Source: an uncultured Flavobacteriaceae bacterium | GTDB taxonomy: Bacteria > Bacteroidota > Bacteroidia > Flavobacteriales > Flavobacteriaceae | Reading direction: 5' to 3' | NCBI GenBank assembly: GCA_913065125.1 | Contig: CAJYAG010000002.1 | Span: 744,001 to 808,000 of the forward strand | Length of the DNA: 64,000 bases | Shown here: piece by piece, positions 26,621-34,579 of the stretch | Layout of the letters: each line of letters begins with the position of its first letter | How positions within the stretch are numbered: the first letter of the stretch is position 1 | Program-made: the position numbers and the translations under genes | The notes under the pieces: generated by a model | Told to the model about the DNA's origin: nothing | What the model saw: only the letters and a program-made list of their open reading frames with translations | The model's database searches: none

Positions 26621-27178
26621 ATGAAAATCATTTCAACAAACATCGGAGAGAAAAGAGAAATTGATTGGAACGGAAAAACCATAACTACAGGAATTTTTAA
26701 GTACCCAATAAAAGAAGCCGTTTTTTTAGGAACCGAAAATGTTTTAAATGATGAGATATCTGACAGAAAACATCATGGCGGAATTGACCAAGCGGTGTAT
26801 GGATATTCGTTAAAACATTACGATTATTTTAAAAAATTGCATCCACATTTAGATTGGCAACTAGGCATGTTTGGCGAAAACTTAACGGTAGATGATTTAG
26901 ACGAAACAAAAATCCATCAAGGAGATACGTTTAAAGTTGGCGATACAATTTTAGAAGCAACAGTTCAAAGAAATCCATGTTATAAATTAGGAATTCGTTT
27001 TAACGATATGAAAATTATAAAACAATTTTGGAACACAAATATGTGCGGCGTTTATTTTAAAGTGTTGCAAACTGGTTTTGTAAAAGAAAATGATGTTTTT
27101 GAACAACTAAAATCATGTCCAGAAAACTTAACAATTGCTGAGGTTTATGAGGCAAAAAGAGTTCGTAAAGGAATGTGA
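26621..27178 (+). CDS. MOSC domain-containing protein (YiiM-like)
   Basis: A 185-residue MOSC-fold protein. It keeps the DRKHHGGIDQAVYGY block (48-62), GEN motif (FGENLTV) and the conserved Cys C120 in QRNPCYKLG. MOSC proteins relate to the C-terminal domain of molybdenum cofactor sulfurase; YiiM-type members reduce N-hydroxylated bases such as 6-hydroxylaminopurine. Which activity applies here is inference. Single gene, convergent with the membrane protein pair. Confidence 0.88.
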   Translation: MKIISTNIGEKREIDWNGKTITTGIFKYPIKEAVFLGTENVLNDEISDRKHHGGIDQAVYGYSLKHYDYFKKLHPHLDWQLGMFGENLTVDDLDETKIHQGDTFKVGDTILEATVQRNPCYKLGIRFNDMKIIKQFWNTNMCGVYFKVLQTGFVKENDVFEQLKSCPENLTIAEVYEAKRVRKGM

Positions 27179-27200
27179 GTTCTAAGGTGTTTCTTTTAGT

Positions 27201-27476
27201 TTAAAAGAAACTCCCAATTGTTACAGCAGAACAACTAGCTAATACTAAAATACTGAATAGCGTTAAGAAATGTATTTTGTTTTTTAGTATAAACTGTATT
27301 CCTAGAACTAAAAACACCAATTGTGCAATTAGAAACGGAATTGTCAATAATTCTCTAAAGACTCCAATTAAAACAAAATTTATTTCATAATAATTAAGCA
27401 AGTAGATTAGAGCAAAAAACAACACAATTACAAAATTTATAATTGTCAAATTTTTATTTGTTAGTAGTTTTTTCAT
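27201..27476 (-). CDS. Hypothetical three-helix membrane protein
   Basis: A 91-residue hydrophobic protein of no recognised family, with three predicted helices (about 10-30, 35-62, 68-88). Its start overlaps the last 23 bases of the 345-aa membrane protein gene, so the two are co-translated and may work together. AT-rich codon use like its neighbours. Confidence 0.55.
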   Translation of the reverse strand: MKKLLTNKNLTIINFVIVLFFALIYLLNYYEINFVLIGVFRELLTIPFLIAQLVFLVLGIQFILKNKIHFLTLFSILVLASCSAVTIGSFF

Positions 27477-28491
27477 TTTCTTGTATAGCGTTTAATAGTA
27501 GATTTTTAAATTCAGTTTTATTGTCAATATGTAACACAATATTTTTGTATTTTCTTTGTATTCCATACAAGCCAATCAATGTGTTTTCATTTTTTAATCT
27601 GATAATAGTATTGTGACTTTCTAATTCACCTAAAAAAGACAACCTTCTAGTTTCTTTATTTGGTTCAATATCTTTTGAAGAAAACTCTATGGTTTCAATA
27701 TCATTGATGTTGATAGTGGTTTCGCACATAATTCCATATCTAAGATATAGTTGATTATTTTCAATTACAATAGGTCTTTTATAGATCGATTTTAAGAAAC
27801 CGAAAATTTGAATACCAGAATAAACGCTTAAAAAAGTTAAAATCCAAGCAGCAATTGTACTCCATTTTTCGAGTAAATTATGCAATACAAATGTTTCTAT
27901 TGCAACAATACATATAATTGCAATTAGTAAAGTAATTGTTCCGCTTTCTTTGTGATAAGAGAACTCATTATCTTTCAGTTTTCTTTTTCTCCAATAGATA
28001 AATCCATAATAAAAAACAGCAATTTCGGTAACAACAGGAATTACAACTCTTTTTGGAAGTATTTCATAACACGTGTTTTTTAAAGTAGTATAAAAATCAA
28101 AAGATTCGGTTTTGCGTGCCTTAAATTTTTTAATGCCTTTTCTAACATTATAAACTACATAGGATAGAATTGAAATTTCTACAATTGGAAGTATCCAAAC
28201 TTTAAAAAGATCTAAATAATATTGATTTTCTGATGGTAAAATAAATGAGCAAACGACAATTCCGAGTATTAAAAAAGGAACAATCGTTGTTTTTGGAATG
28301 CTCGTTTTTCTGATTAATAAAAAATAAACAAACGGAACAGTAATTAATAAATCGAAAGTAATTCCTATTGCTAAACTATTTGAGTTATTTGTAAAGATTG
28401 TTGTTTTAGAAAGCAAAATCATCAATCCAATAATTAGAATTGGTGTTCCAAATATGATTAGGTTTTTAGGAAGGTTTAGAGTTTTGTTCAT
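27454..28491 (-). CDS. Hypothetical polytopic membrane protein with a C-terminal PH-like domain
   Basis: A 345-residue protein of no family I can name. About seven hydrophobic segments span residues 8-240; the remaining C-terminus (IENNQLYLRYGIM ... INDIETIEFSSKD ... ENTLIGLYGIQRKYKN) has the strand pattern of bacterial PH-like (bPH) domains and ends with a helix. Upstream partner of the overlapping 91-aa gene. No close link to MscL upstream, which has its own terminator. Confidence 0.55.
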   Translation of the reverse strand: MNKTLNLPKNLIIFGTPILIIGLMILLSKTTIFTNNSNSLAIGITFDLLITVPFVYFLLIRKTSIPKTTIVPFLILGIVVCSFILPSENQYYLDLFKVWILPIVEISILSYVVYNVRKGIKKFKARKTESFDFYTTLKNTCYEILPKRVVIPVVTEIAVFYYGFIYWRKRKLKDNEFSYHKESGTITLLIAIICIVAIETFVLHNLLEKWSTIAAWILTFLSVYSGIQIFGFLKSIYKRPIVIENNQLYLRYGIMCETTININDIETIEFSSKDIEPNKETRRLSFLGELESHNTIIRLKNENTLIGLYGIQRKYKNIVLHIDNKTEFKNLLLNAIQENEKTTNK

Positions 28492-28520
28492 TTTTGTTTT
28501 TCTTTCATTCTATAAATATA

Positions 28521-28550
28521 AAAAAACCGAAGCATTAATACTTCGGTTTT
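28521..28550 (-). terminator. Terminator after mscL
   Basis: AAAACCGAAG and CTTCGGTTTT form a 10-bp stem with an 8-base loop; on the minus strand the T run continues after the stem. It separates mscL from the membrane protein pair. Confidence 0.85.
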
Positions 28551-28572
28551 AATTTTATAAAAAACAAGAATC

Positions 28573-28986
28573 TTATTTCTTCGCTAATAAATCTCTAATT
28601 TCAGCTAATAAATCTTCTTGGCTTGGGCCAGCTGGTGGAGCAGGAGCCGCAGCTTCTTCTTTCTTCTTAGTTGCGTTAATTCCTTTGATAATCATAAACA
28701 TTACAAATGCTACAATAATAAAATCGATTACATTGGTTAAAAAATCACCGTACAAAATAGCAACTTCTCCAGTTACTTTTCCGGTTGCATCAGCAACACC
28801 TTCGGTAACTACATATTTTAAATCTCTAAAATCTGCCTTAAATACCAAGCCAATTAACGGAGAAACAATTCCGCCTGTAAATGAAGTTACTACTTGTTTA
28901 AAAGCTGCACCCATTACAAAACCAACTGCAATGTCTACCAAATTCCCTTTTACAGCAAATTCTTTAAATTCTTTTAACATTCCCAT
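28573..28986 (-). CDS. mscL: Large-conductance mechanosensitive channel
   Basis: A 137-residue MscL that opens on membrane tension to relieve hypo-osmotic shock. N-terminal LKEFKEFAVKGNLVDIAVGFVMGAAF carries the S1 helix and glycine-rich pore-lining TM1; TM2 is near 85-103; an Ala/Pro-rich linker (PAPPAGP) leads to the C-terminal bundle DLLAEIRDLLAKK. The third codon is also ATG and is an equally good start. Single gene. Confidence 0.95.
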   Translation of the reverse strand: MGMLKEFKEFAVKGNLVDIAVGFVMGAAFKQVVTSFTGGIVSPLIGLVFKADFRDLKYVVTEGVADATGKVTGEVAILYGDFLTNVIDFIIVAFVMFMIIKGINATKKKEEAAAPAPPAGPSQEDLLAEIRDLLAKK

Positions 28987-29030
28987 ATTATTCGTTTTTA
29001 TAGTTAATAAGTAGCCAATTTAAGAAAATT

Positions 29031-30134
29031 TTAACATTTTAGCAATCTTCTTTTTATACGCTGAGAGATTGCGGTTAAGATTTCGTAGGAAATAGTTTCA
29101 GATTTTTGAGCCATTTCGTTCACCATTTCTTGAGAATTAAAGACGATTACTTCGTCACTTTCTTTACAATCAATGTTAGAAACATCAACCATAATCATGT
29201 CCATACACACATTACCAATAATTGGCGCTTTTTTATTGTTGATTAAAACCGAGTATTTTTTATTCCCTAACTTTCTTGAAATTCCGTCTGCATGACCCAC
29301 TGGAATTGTGGCTGTCTTCATGGATTTGTTTGCAGTAAAAGCTCTATTATATCCAATAGATTCTCCAGTCTCAATAGTATGAATCTGAGAAATAATTGAT
29401 TTTAAGGAAAGCACATTTTTAAGTTGTTTTGTTTCCTTTTCGTCATTGCCAAAACCATACAATCCAATTCCCAAACGAACCATGTCAAATTGTGCTTGCG
29501 GATAATTAATGATTCCAGATGTATTTAGCAAATGCACCATTGGTTTGTAATTTAAATGCTGATAAAATTGCTTTACAATAAAGGCAAAATCGTTGATTTG
29601 ATTGACTGTAAATTCTTTTTCATTGGCATCTTCGCTTGCTGCCAAATGCGAAAAAAGTGAAGTAATTTTCACATGACTTGTTGCTGCAATTCTAGATAAA
29701 ATTAACGGAACATCTGTGTGCCAAAAACCAATTCTGTTTAAGCCCGTATTAAATTTTAAATGAATTGGATAGTTTAATAAAACGTTCGTGTCTGCCAATT
29801 CTAAAAAAGCATTAAAAATTTTAAAACTGTATAAGTTTGGTTCTAGTTGATGTTGAATTAGCAACTCTAAATTTGGTATTTGAGGATGCAACACCAAAAT
29901 TGGTTTTTCAATTCCTGCTTTTCGCAAAGCAATTCCTTCATCTGTATAAGCAACTGCAAAATAAGCGACGTTGTTTTCTAAGAGTTTGGCAATTTTTGAA
30001 GCTTCACTTCCGTAACCAAACGCTTTTACAACCACTAAAATTTTGGTGTCTTTTTCTAATTTATCTTTAAAATATTGAAGATTATGCTGTGCAGCCTTTC
30101 CATCAATTTCTAAAATAGTTACATGATTATTCAT
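29031..30134 (-). CDS. alr: Alanine racemase
   Basis: A 367-residue fold-type III PLP enzyme making D-alanine for peptidoglycan. The PLP lysine is K37 in VVVKAFGYGS; other blocks are RIGFWH, MVRLGIGLYG, the ESIGYNRAF tyrosine region and GNVCMDMIMVDVS. It follows tdk by 15 bases, and a palindromic repeat spans that junction. Confidence 0.95.
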   Translation of the reverse strand: MNNHVTILEIDGKAAQHNLQYFKDKLEKDTKILVVVKAFGYGSEASKIAKLLENNVAYFAVAYTDEGIALRKAGIEKPILVLHPQIPNLELLIQHQLEPNLYSFKIFNAFLELADTNVLLNYPIHLKFNTGLNRIGFWHTDVPLILSRIAATSHVKITSLFSHLAASEDANEKEFTVNQINDFAFIVKQFYQHLNYKPMVHLLNTSGIINYPQAQFDMVRLGIGLYGFGNDEKETKQLKNVLSLKSIISQIHTIETGESIGYNRAFTANKSMKTATIPVGHADGISRKLGNKKYSVLINNKKAPIIGNVCMDMIMVDVSNIDCKESDEVIVFNSQEMVNEMAQKSETISYEILTAISQRIKRRLLKC

Positions 30135-30137
30135 TTA

Positions 30138-30173
30138 TGCTGAACTTGTTTATTCTGAACTTGTTTCAGGATC
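30138..30173. repeat. CTGAAC-family palindrome overlapping the 3' end of tdk
   Basis: TGCTGAACTTGTTTA followed by CTGAACTTGTTTCAG and GGATC. It belongs to the same family as 22751, 41190 and 54382. It covers the tdk stop codon (30150-30152) and the last seven tdk codons. Confidence 0.75.
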
Positions 30174-30797
30174 TTTTAAATTAGATTCCAATTTTTCTGA
30201 AGCCAACTTTTCAGCTTTCTGTAATTGCAATGCTTTGTAATACGCAGCTCTACTTAAAGGCTCATATTCGTCAACTTCACCCAATAAGACTAAATTATCA
30301 TTTTGCGCTTTTCTAAAACTATAATGTGCTAAATTCCCGGTATGTGTACAAACAGCATGTACTTTAGTTACGTATTCTGCAGTTGCCATTAAAGCAGGCA
30401 TTGGCCCAAACGGATTTCCTTTAAAATCCATATCTAAACCAGCAACAATTACACGAATTCCTCTGTTTGCTAAATCGTTACAAACCGCAACAATTTCATC
30501 ATCAAAAAACTGCGCTTCATCAATTCCAACAACATCTACATCATTTGCTAACAATCTAATATTTGCTGATGAAGGAACTGGCGTAGAACGAATACGATTG
30601 TCGTTATGAGAAACCACTTCTTCATCGTCGTAACGCGTATCAACCGCAGGTTTAAAAATTTCTACACGTTGTTTTGCAAATTGTGCTCGCTTTAATCTGC
30701 GAATCAATTCTTCTGTTTTACCAGAAAACATTGAGCCACAAATTACTTCAATCCAACCAAATTGTTCTGTATGATTTACCGTATTTTCGAGAAACAT
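30150..30797 (-). CDS. tdk: Thymidine kinase (type II) with degenerate zinc site
   Basis: A 215-residue type II thymidine kinase for dTMP salvage. P-loop GSMFSGKT (21-28), catalytic DEAQFF (D93, E94), and the lasso region. The usual four zinc Cys are not kept: the first pair is C150-T-H-T-G instead of CxxCG, and the C-terminal Cys pair is absent. The final residues DPETSSE are encoded by a dispersed palindrome, so the natural C-terminus has been replaced or extended by the repeat. Divergent from the 261-aa acidic protein gene. Confidence 0.93.
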   Translation of the reverse strand: MFLENTVNHTEQFGWIEVICGSMFSGKTEELIRRLKRAQFAKQRVEIFKPAVDTRYDDEEVVSHNDNRIRSTPVPSSANIRLLANDVDVVGIDEAQFFDDEIVAVCNDLANRGIRVIVAGLDMDFKGNPFGPMPALMATAEYVTKVHAVCTHTGNLAHYSFRKAQNDNLVLLGEVDEYEPLSRAAYYKALQLQKAEKLASEKLESNLKDPETSSE

Positions 30798-30899
30798 TTT
30801 GTAATTTTATGCTTGAAATATGATTATAATTGTATTTTACTTCAAGTCTTACAAATTTATAAAAATATAGATGCCAAGCATCAATTAATTTATCAACTT

Positions 30900-31685
30900 A
30901 TGCACAAAAAATTAGCAGCCGACTTAACAAGTATTGCACATAGTATTTTGCAACTAAAAAACAAAGAAGATGTTTTAGTGTTGAAAGAAAAAGCCTACGA
31001 AGTTTATGAAAAACTAACCGTTTTGGCTTATGTTGATGAATATATACATACAACTCCGAACGCTACCGAAACAAAAGAAGAAATTATTAAAAAGATAGAA
31101 AATGTGGTTAAAAAAGTTAAAGAACCTACATTAGAAATTGTAGATGATAAACAAGAAAATGAGTTTACAGAAGTAGAACCGATTACAAAAAAAGTAAAAA
31201 AAATTGTTGAAGAATTTGCAATTGATAAAGAAGAAAAAGAAGAGCCAAGCATAAAAGTTGCTGAAGAAATTACAGAACAACCGTTTGATGAATTAGAACA
31301 AACATTGTTTTCTGCTGAAAGTGTTGAAGAAAAATCAGTAACTAAAGACAAAAAAACAATTACTCTAGAAGAAGAGTTAAATGACACTATTTCTATAGAA
31401 GTTGCTGCAGATTTATTTGAAAAACCAGCAATTAAAAAATCGTTAAACGATCAATTACAACAAAATATACATATTGGGTTGAATGACAGAGTTGCTTTTG
31501 TAAAAAACCTTTTTGATGGAAGTCAAGAAGAGTTTAACAGAGTTGTTTCTCAATTAAACACGATTAAAACAGCAAAAGAAGCAAAAAAGTTTATCAATAA
31601 AATGGTAAAACCAGAGTACGATTGGTCTAACCAAGAAGAGTATGAGGAGCGCTTTTTTGAAATTATAGAACGTAAATTCGCATAA
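30900..31685 (+). CDS. Acidic conserved hypothetical protein
   Basis: A 261-residue protein from the ATG at 30900 (MHKKLAADLTS); longer in-frame starts would run into the divergent tdk gene. Not a family I can name. The N-terminus (about 1-60) is helical (LTSIAHSILQLKNKEDVLVLKEKAYEVYEKL shows as heptads). The middle (about 65-165) is low-complexity, rich in Glu/Lys/Val. The C-terminal part (about 170-260) is again ordered (DRVAFVKNLFDGSQEEF and a KPEYDWSNQEEYEERF tail). No signal peptide. Ten bases before DUF6165, likely co-transcribed. Confidence 0.7.
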   Translation: MHKKLAADLTSIAHSILQLKNKEDVLVLKEKAYEVYEKLTVLAYVDEYIHTTPNATETKEEIIKKIENVVKKVKEPTLEIVDDKQENEFTEVEPITKKVKKIVEEFAIDKEEKEEPSIKVAEEITEQPFDELEQTLFSAESVEEKSVTKDKKTITLEEELNDTISIEVAADLFEKPAIKKSLNDQLQQNIHIGLNDRVAFVKNLFDGSQEEFNRVVSQLNTIKTAKEAKKFINKMVKPEYDWSNQEEYEERFFEIIERKFA

Positions 31686-31695
31686 AATATACAGG

Positions 31696-32088
31696 ATGAA
31701 AATTGAAGTATCAAACGGAGAAATTTTAGACAAATACACCATTTTAGAAATCAAACTTTCTAAAATTAAAGACGCAAAAAAGTTAGTCAATATTCAGCAT
31801 GAATATGATACGTTAACACCAGATGTAAAAAATATGTATGCGGTTGCAAAAGATAAATTGCATCTTAAAAAATTACAGAATGATTTGTTAGAAGTCAACA
31901 AGAAATTGTGGAAAATAGAAGACGATATTAGAGAATGCGAACGTGCAAAAGACTTTAGTCAAACCTTTATTGATTTAGCACGTGCTGTGTATTATGTAAA
32001 TGATGACAGATCTGATGTTAAAAAAGAAATTAACACATACACTGGCTCAGATTTGGTTGAAGAAAAATCTTATGAAGATTATAAATAA
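31696..32088 (+). CDS. DUF6165 family protein
   Basis: A 130-residue soluble, mostly helical, charged protein. The N-terminal ISNGEILDKYTILEIKL-like opening and the QHEYDTL helix fit DUF6165 as I recall it, found widely beside glycan or envelope genes; function unknown. Second gene of the plus-strand run from 30.9 to 33.6 kb. Confidence 0.65.
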   Translation: MKIEVSNGEILDKYTILEIKLSKIKDAKKLVNIQHEYDTLTPDVKNMYAVAKDKLHLKKLQNDLLEVNKKLWKIEDDIRECERAKDFSQTFIDLARAVYYVNDDRSDVKKEINTYTGSDLVEEKSYEDYK

Positions 32089-32119
32089 AAAGAGCAAAAC
32101 CATTATAACATACAAATAA

Positions 32120-32593
32120 ATGAAAAGATTAATATTACTTGGTTTAATTTTAGTAACAGGATTTGGTACCGTTAATGCACAAAAAATTGAATCTAAAAAA
32201 GTTCTAGGAAGTTATATATACAAACAAAATGACAGCTATTTATCTAGTAAACAATTGGTTAAATTGATGGGTAGTAATAATGAGGCATCACAATTAATGA
32301 AATCTGCAAACAAAAGTAAAATTTGGGCTACAATATTGGGTGGTGTAGGAGGCGCATTCATTGGTTTTCCAATTGGAACAGCAATTGGAGGAGGTGATGC
32401 AAAGTGGGAACTTGCCGGTGTTGGTGCAGCATTGATATTAGTTGCAATACCAATAAACAATAATTACAATAATAAATCTAAAAATGCAGTAGACTTATAC
32501 AACTCTGGTTTTTCATCAACTTCTTATAGGTTTCAACCTTCATTTAATTTAAATATGAAAGAAAATAGTATTGGAATAACGATGTCCTTTTAA
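32120..32593 (+). CDS. Exported glycine-zipper hypothetical protein
   Basis: A 157-residue protein with a signal peptide ending at VNA (about 1-20). A glycine-zipper membrane segment (about 74-112, GGVGGAFIGFPIGTAIGGG then AGVGAALILVAIP) suggests insertion in a membrane; the end (SFNLNMKENSIGITMSF) looks like a final beta strand. Its stop codon overlaps the start of the DUF3089 gene by one base (TAATG), so translation is coupled. Confidence 0.65.
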   Translation: MKRLILLGLILVTGFGTVNAQKIESKKVLGSYIYKQNDSYLSSKQLVKLMGSNNEASQLMKSANKSKIWATILGGVGGAFIGFPIGTAIGGGDAKWELAGVGAALILVAIPINNNYNNKSKNAVDLYNSGFSSTSYRFQPSFNLNMKENSIGITMSF

Positions 32594-33618
32594 TGATAGT
32601 TAGCCTAAAAACATATTTGAAAACCATAAGTGTTCTATTATTGCTTGTGTTTTTTTTGGTTGGATGTAAAAGCTCGTATCAAACCATTAGTTTTGAAAAA
32701 CAAAACATTCCAGATGCCCCAAATTATGCTGACGCAACTTCTTGGGCAGTTTTACCAACAAAATATCCTGAAAGCTTAGAAAAATATGCAACTACAAATC
32801 TTCAAGATTTAAAAGCAGATGTTTTTTATGTGTATCCCACTTTGTTAATGGATAAAAAAGTTGCTCGTTGGAACGCAGCAATTGATGATGAAATTCAGAA
32901 TGATAAAATTATACATACTGCGGTTAAAAATCAAGCTTCTCCATTTGCAACTTCAGGAAAAATTTATGTCCCAATATACAGACAAGCACATATTAAATCG
33001 TATAATTTATATACTAAAGGCGGAAAAGAAGCTTTTGAAATTGCCTATGCTGACGTAAAAGATGCCTTTGAATATTATTTAAAAAACTACAATAACGGCA
33101 GGCCAATTATTATTGCGAGTCATAGTCAAGGAACAAATCATACCACACAATTATTAAAGGATTATTTTGATGCAAAACCCTTACAAAAGCAATTAATTGC
33201 AGCGTATTTGGTTGGAATGGGAATTCAACCAAACGAATTCAAAACCATTCAACCAATGACAAATCCAACTGAAACTGGTGGTTTTGTTTCTTGGAATACC
33301 CGAAAAAAAGGAAGTTACCCGAAAAACAAAAATGTGTATAAAGGAGCGGTAACAACAAATCCAATTACGTGGGATGCTTCTAAAACAACAACTTTAAATC
33401 AGCACAAAGGATTTTTATATTCTAACGGAAAATTATATACAAAAGCGTTGAAAATTGAAATCACAGACGGAATGGTTTGGTCTACAAATCCGAAGTTTCC
33501 AATGCGGTTTTTCATGTCTTTTATGAAAAATTATCATGTTGGCGACATCAACTTGTTTTGGCAAGATATTAAAGAGAATGTCGAGTTAAGAACAAAAACT
33601 TGGTTGGAGAATAATTAA
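32593..33618 (+). CDS. DUF3089 lipoprotein (alpha/beta-hydrolase fold)
   Basis: A 341-residue predicted lipoprotein: signal ends in LVGC (C25). The body matches DUF3089, a lipase-like alpha/beta-hydrolase family: VFYVYPTL, VPIYRQAH, then the nucleophile elbow ASHSQG (175-180, Ser178). Substrate unknown. Start overlaps the preceding stop by one base. Followed by a dispersed palindrome, then the convergent ArsC-like gene. Confidence 0.82.
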   Translation: MIVSLKTYLKTISVLLLLVFFLVGCKSSYQTISFEKQNIPDAPNYADATSWAVLPTKYPESLEKYATTNLQDLKADVFYVYPTLLMDKKVARWNAAIDDEIQNDKIIHTAVKNQASPFATSGKIYVPIYRQAHIKSYNLYTKGGKEAFEIAYADVKDAFEYYLKNYNNGRPIIIASHSQGTNHTTQLLKDYFDAKPLQKQLIAAYLVGMGIQPNEFKTIQPMTNPTETGGFVSWNTRKKGSYPKNKNVYKGAVTTNPITWDASKTTTLNQHKGFLYSNGKLYTKALKIEITDGMVWSTNPKFPMRFFMSFMKNYHVGDINLFWQDIKENVELRTKTWLENN

Positions 33619-33649
33619 AACGTTTAGTGATTTGAAAAAGCTGAAAAAA

Positions 33650-33714
33650 TGTCTGTTCGAGCGGAGTCGAGAACTATAGATGTTTATTGGGTTTCGACTC
33701 CCCTCAACCTGACA
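33650..33714. repeat. Dispersed palindrome, GAGCGGAGTCGA family (copy 3)
   Basis: TGTCTGTTCGAGCGGAGTCGA... and ...TTTCGACTCCCCTCAACCTGACA: the same arms as copy 1, with one mismatch (CCGCTC to CCCCTC) and a longer loop. It lies between convergent genes, just past the ArsC-like stop, where it could act as a two-way terminator. Confidence 0.8.
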
Positions 33715-33715
33715 A

Positions 33716-34066
33716 TTAATTGGTTAAATATTCTTTCAATCGTTCAACTTCTTTTTTACTATTTCCAATAAAAATTTCATTATCAACAATAAAAACGGGT
33801 CTTTTTAAAAAAGTATATTCATCTAAAATATACTGTCTGTAATCTGCTTCAGAAATGGTTTGATTTTTCAAGTCCATTGCTTTATATAACTTTGCACGTT
33901 TGTTAAACAATGCTTCGTAACTCTTAGAAAATTTGTGCATTTCTTCAAGTTGTTTTACCGAAATTGGATTGGTTTTTATTTCTTGTTTTTCAAATCCATC
34001 AAGATTTACTTCTTTTAAAATTCTTCGGCAAGTATCACAAGTTTGTAAAAAGTAGACTTTTTTCAT
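33716..34066 (-). CDS. ArsC/Spx-family thioredoxin-fold protein
   Basis: A 116-residue ArsC-family protein from the ATG at 34066; earlier in-frame starts would overlap the divergent DinB gene. It begins MKKVYFLQTCDTCRR with a C10-x2-C13 motif and includes RPVFIVDNEIFIGN with the conserved Arg-Pro-cis loop. Relatives are arsenate reductases or Spx-like/YffB-like proteins; no ars genes are nearby, so arsenate reduction is only one option. Confidence 0.8.
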   Translation of the reverse strand: MKKVYFLQTCDTCRRILKEVNLDGFEKQEIKTNPISVKQLEEMHKFSKSYEALFNKRAKLYKAMDLKNQTISEADYRQYILDEYTFLKRPVFIVDNEIFIGNSKKEVERLKEYLTN

Positions 34067-34075
34067 TTTATACGT

Positions 34076-34083
34076 TATATTTG
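34076..34083 (+). promoter_or_regulatory. Candidate -7 box of the dinB-like gene
   Basis: TATATTTG fits TAnnTTTG, 20 bases before the ATG at 34104, in the 37-base divergent gap with the ArsC-like gene. No clear -33. Confidence 0.35.
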
Positions 34084-34103
34084 ATGCTAAATTAGGATAA
34101 AAA

Positions 34104-34559
34104 ATGAAAACACAATTCGAAATATTAATCAAATCGAGAGAACTTGTTTTGCAAGTAATCGATGATTTAACAATTGAACAATTACATTTAATTCCGAAAG
34201 GATTTAAAAATAATATTGCTTGGAATGTAGCGCATTTGGTTGTTACGCAACAATTGTTGCATTATAAGCTTTCAGGTGTAAATTGTTTAGTGCCCGATGA
34301 TTTAATCGCAAATTATAGAAAAGGAACTTTTCCAGAAAGAGAGTTTAACAACGAAGAGTTTGATGAGATAAAAGAGTTGTTAATTGCTTTGCCAGAAACC
34401 TTGATAGAAGATTACGAAGCTGGAATTTTTGAAAATTATGAAGCCTATGAAACTAGTACAGGCTTTGTGTTAGATTCTTTAGAAACTGCCATTGCCTTTA
34501 ACAATTTTCACGAAGGAATGCACTTAGGAATCATAAGATCAATAAAAAAATTAGTGTAA
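34104..34559 (+). CDS. DinB family protein
   Basis: A 151-residue four-helix-bundle DinB/YfiT-type protein. The metal-ligand histidines are visible: H70 region WNVAHLV and the C-terminal NFHEGMHLGII pair. DinB relatives include thiol S-transferases (bacillithiol or similar); the true activity is unknown. It lies 20 bases before the metB-like gene, same strand. Confidence 0.85.
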   Translation: MKTQFEILIKSRELVLQVIDDLTIEQLHLIPKGFKNNIAWNVAHLVVTQQLLHYKLSGVNCLVPDDLIANYRKGTFPEREFNNEEFDEIKELLIALPETLIEDYEAGIFENYEAYETSTGFVLDSLETAIAFNNFHEGMHLGIIRSIKKLV

Positions 34560-34579
34560 ATAATTCAGTTATTTTTTAG

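Noticed and set aside
30762-31685. Longer start for the acidic protein at 30762
   Set aside because: It overlaps tdk and encodes hydrophobic, unconserved residues; the ATG at 30900 is better.
33716-34132. Longer start for the ArsC-like protein at 34132
   Set aside because: It would overlap the divergent DinB gene and add residues before the conserved MKKVYF start.
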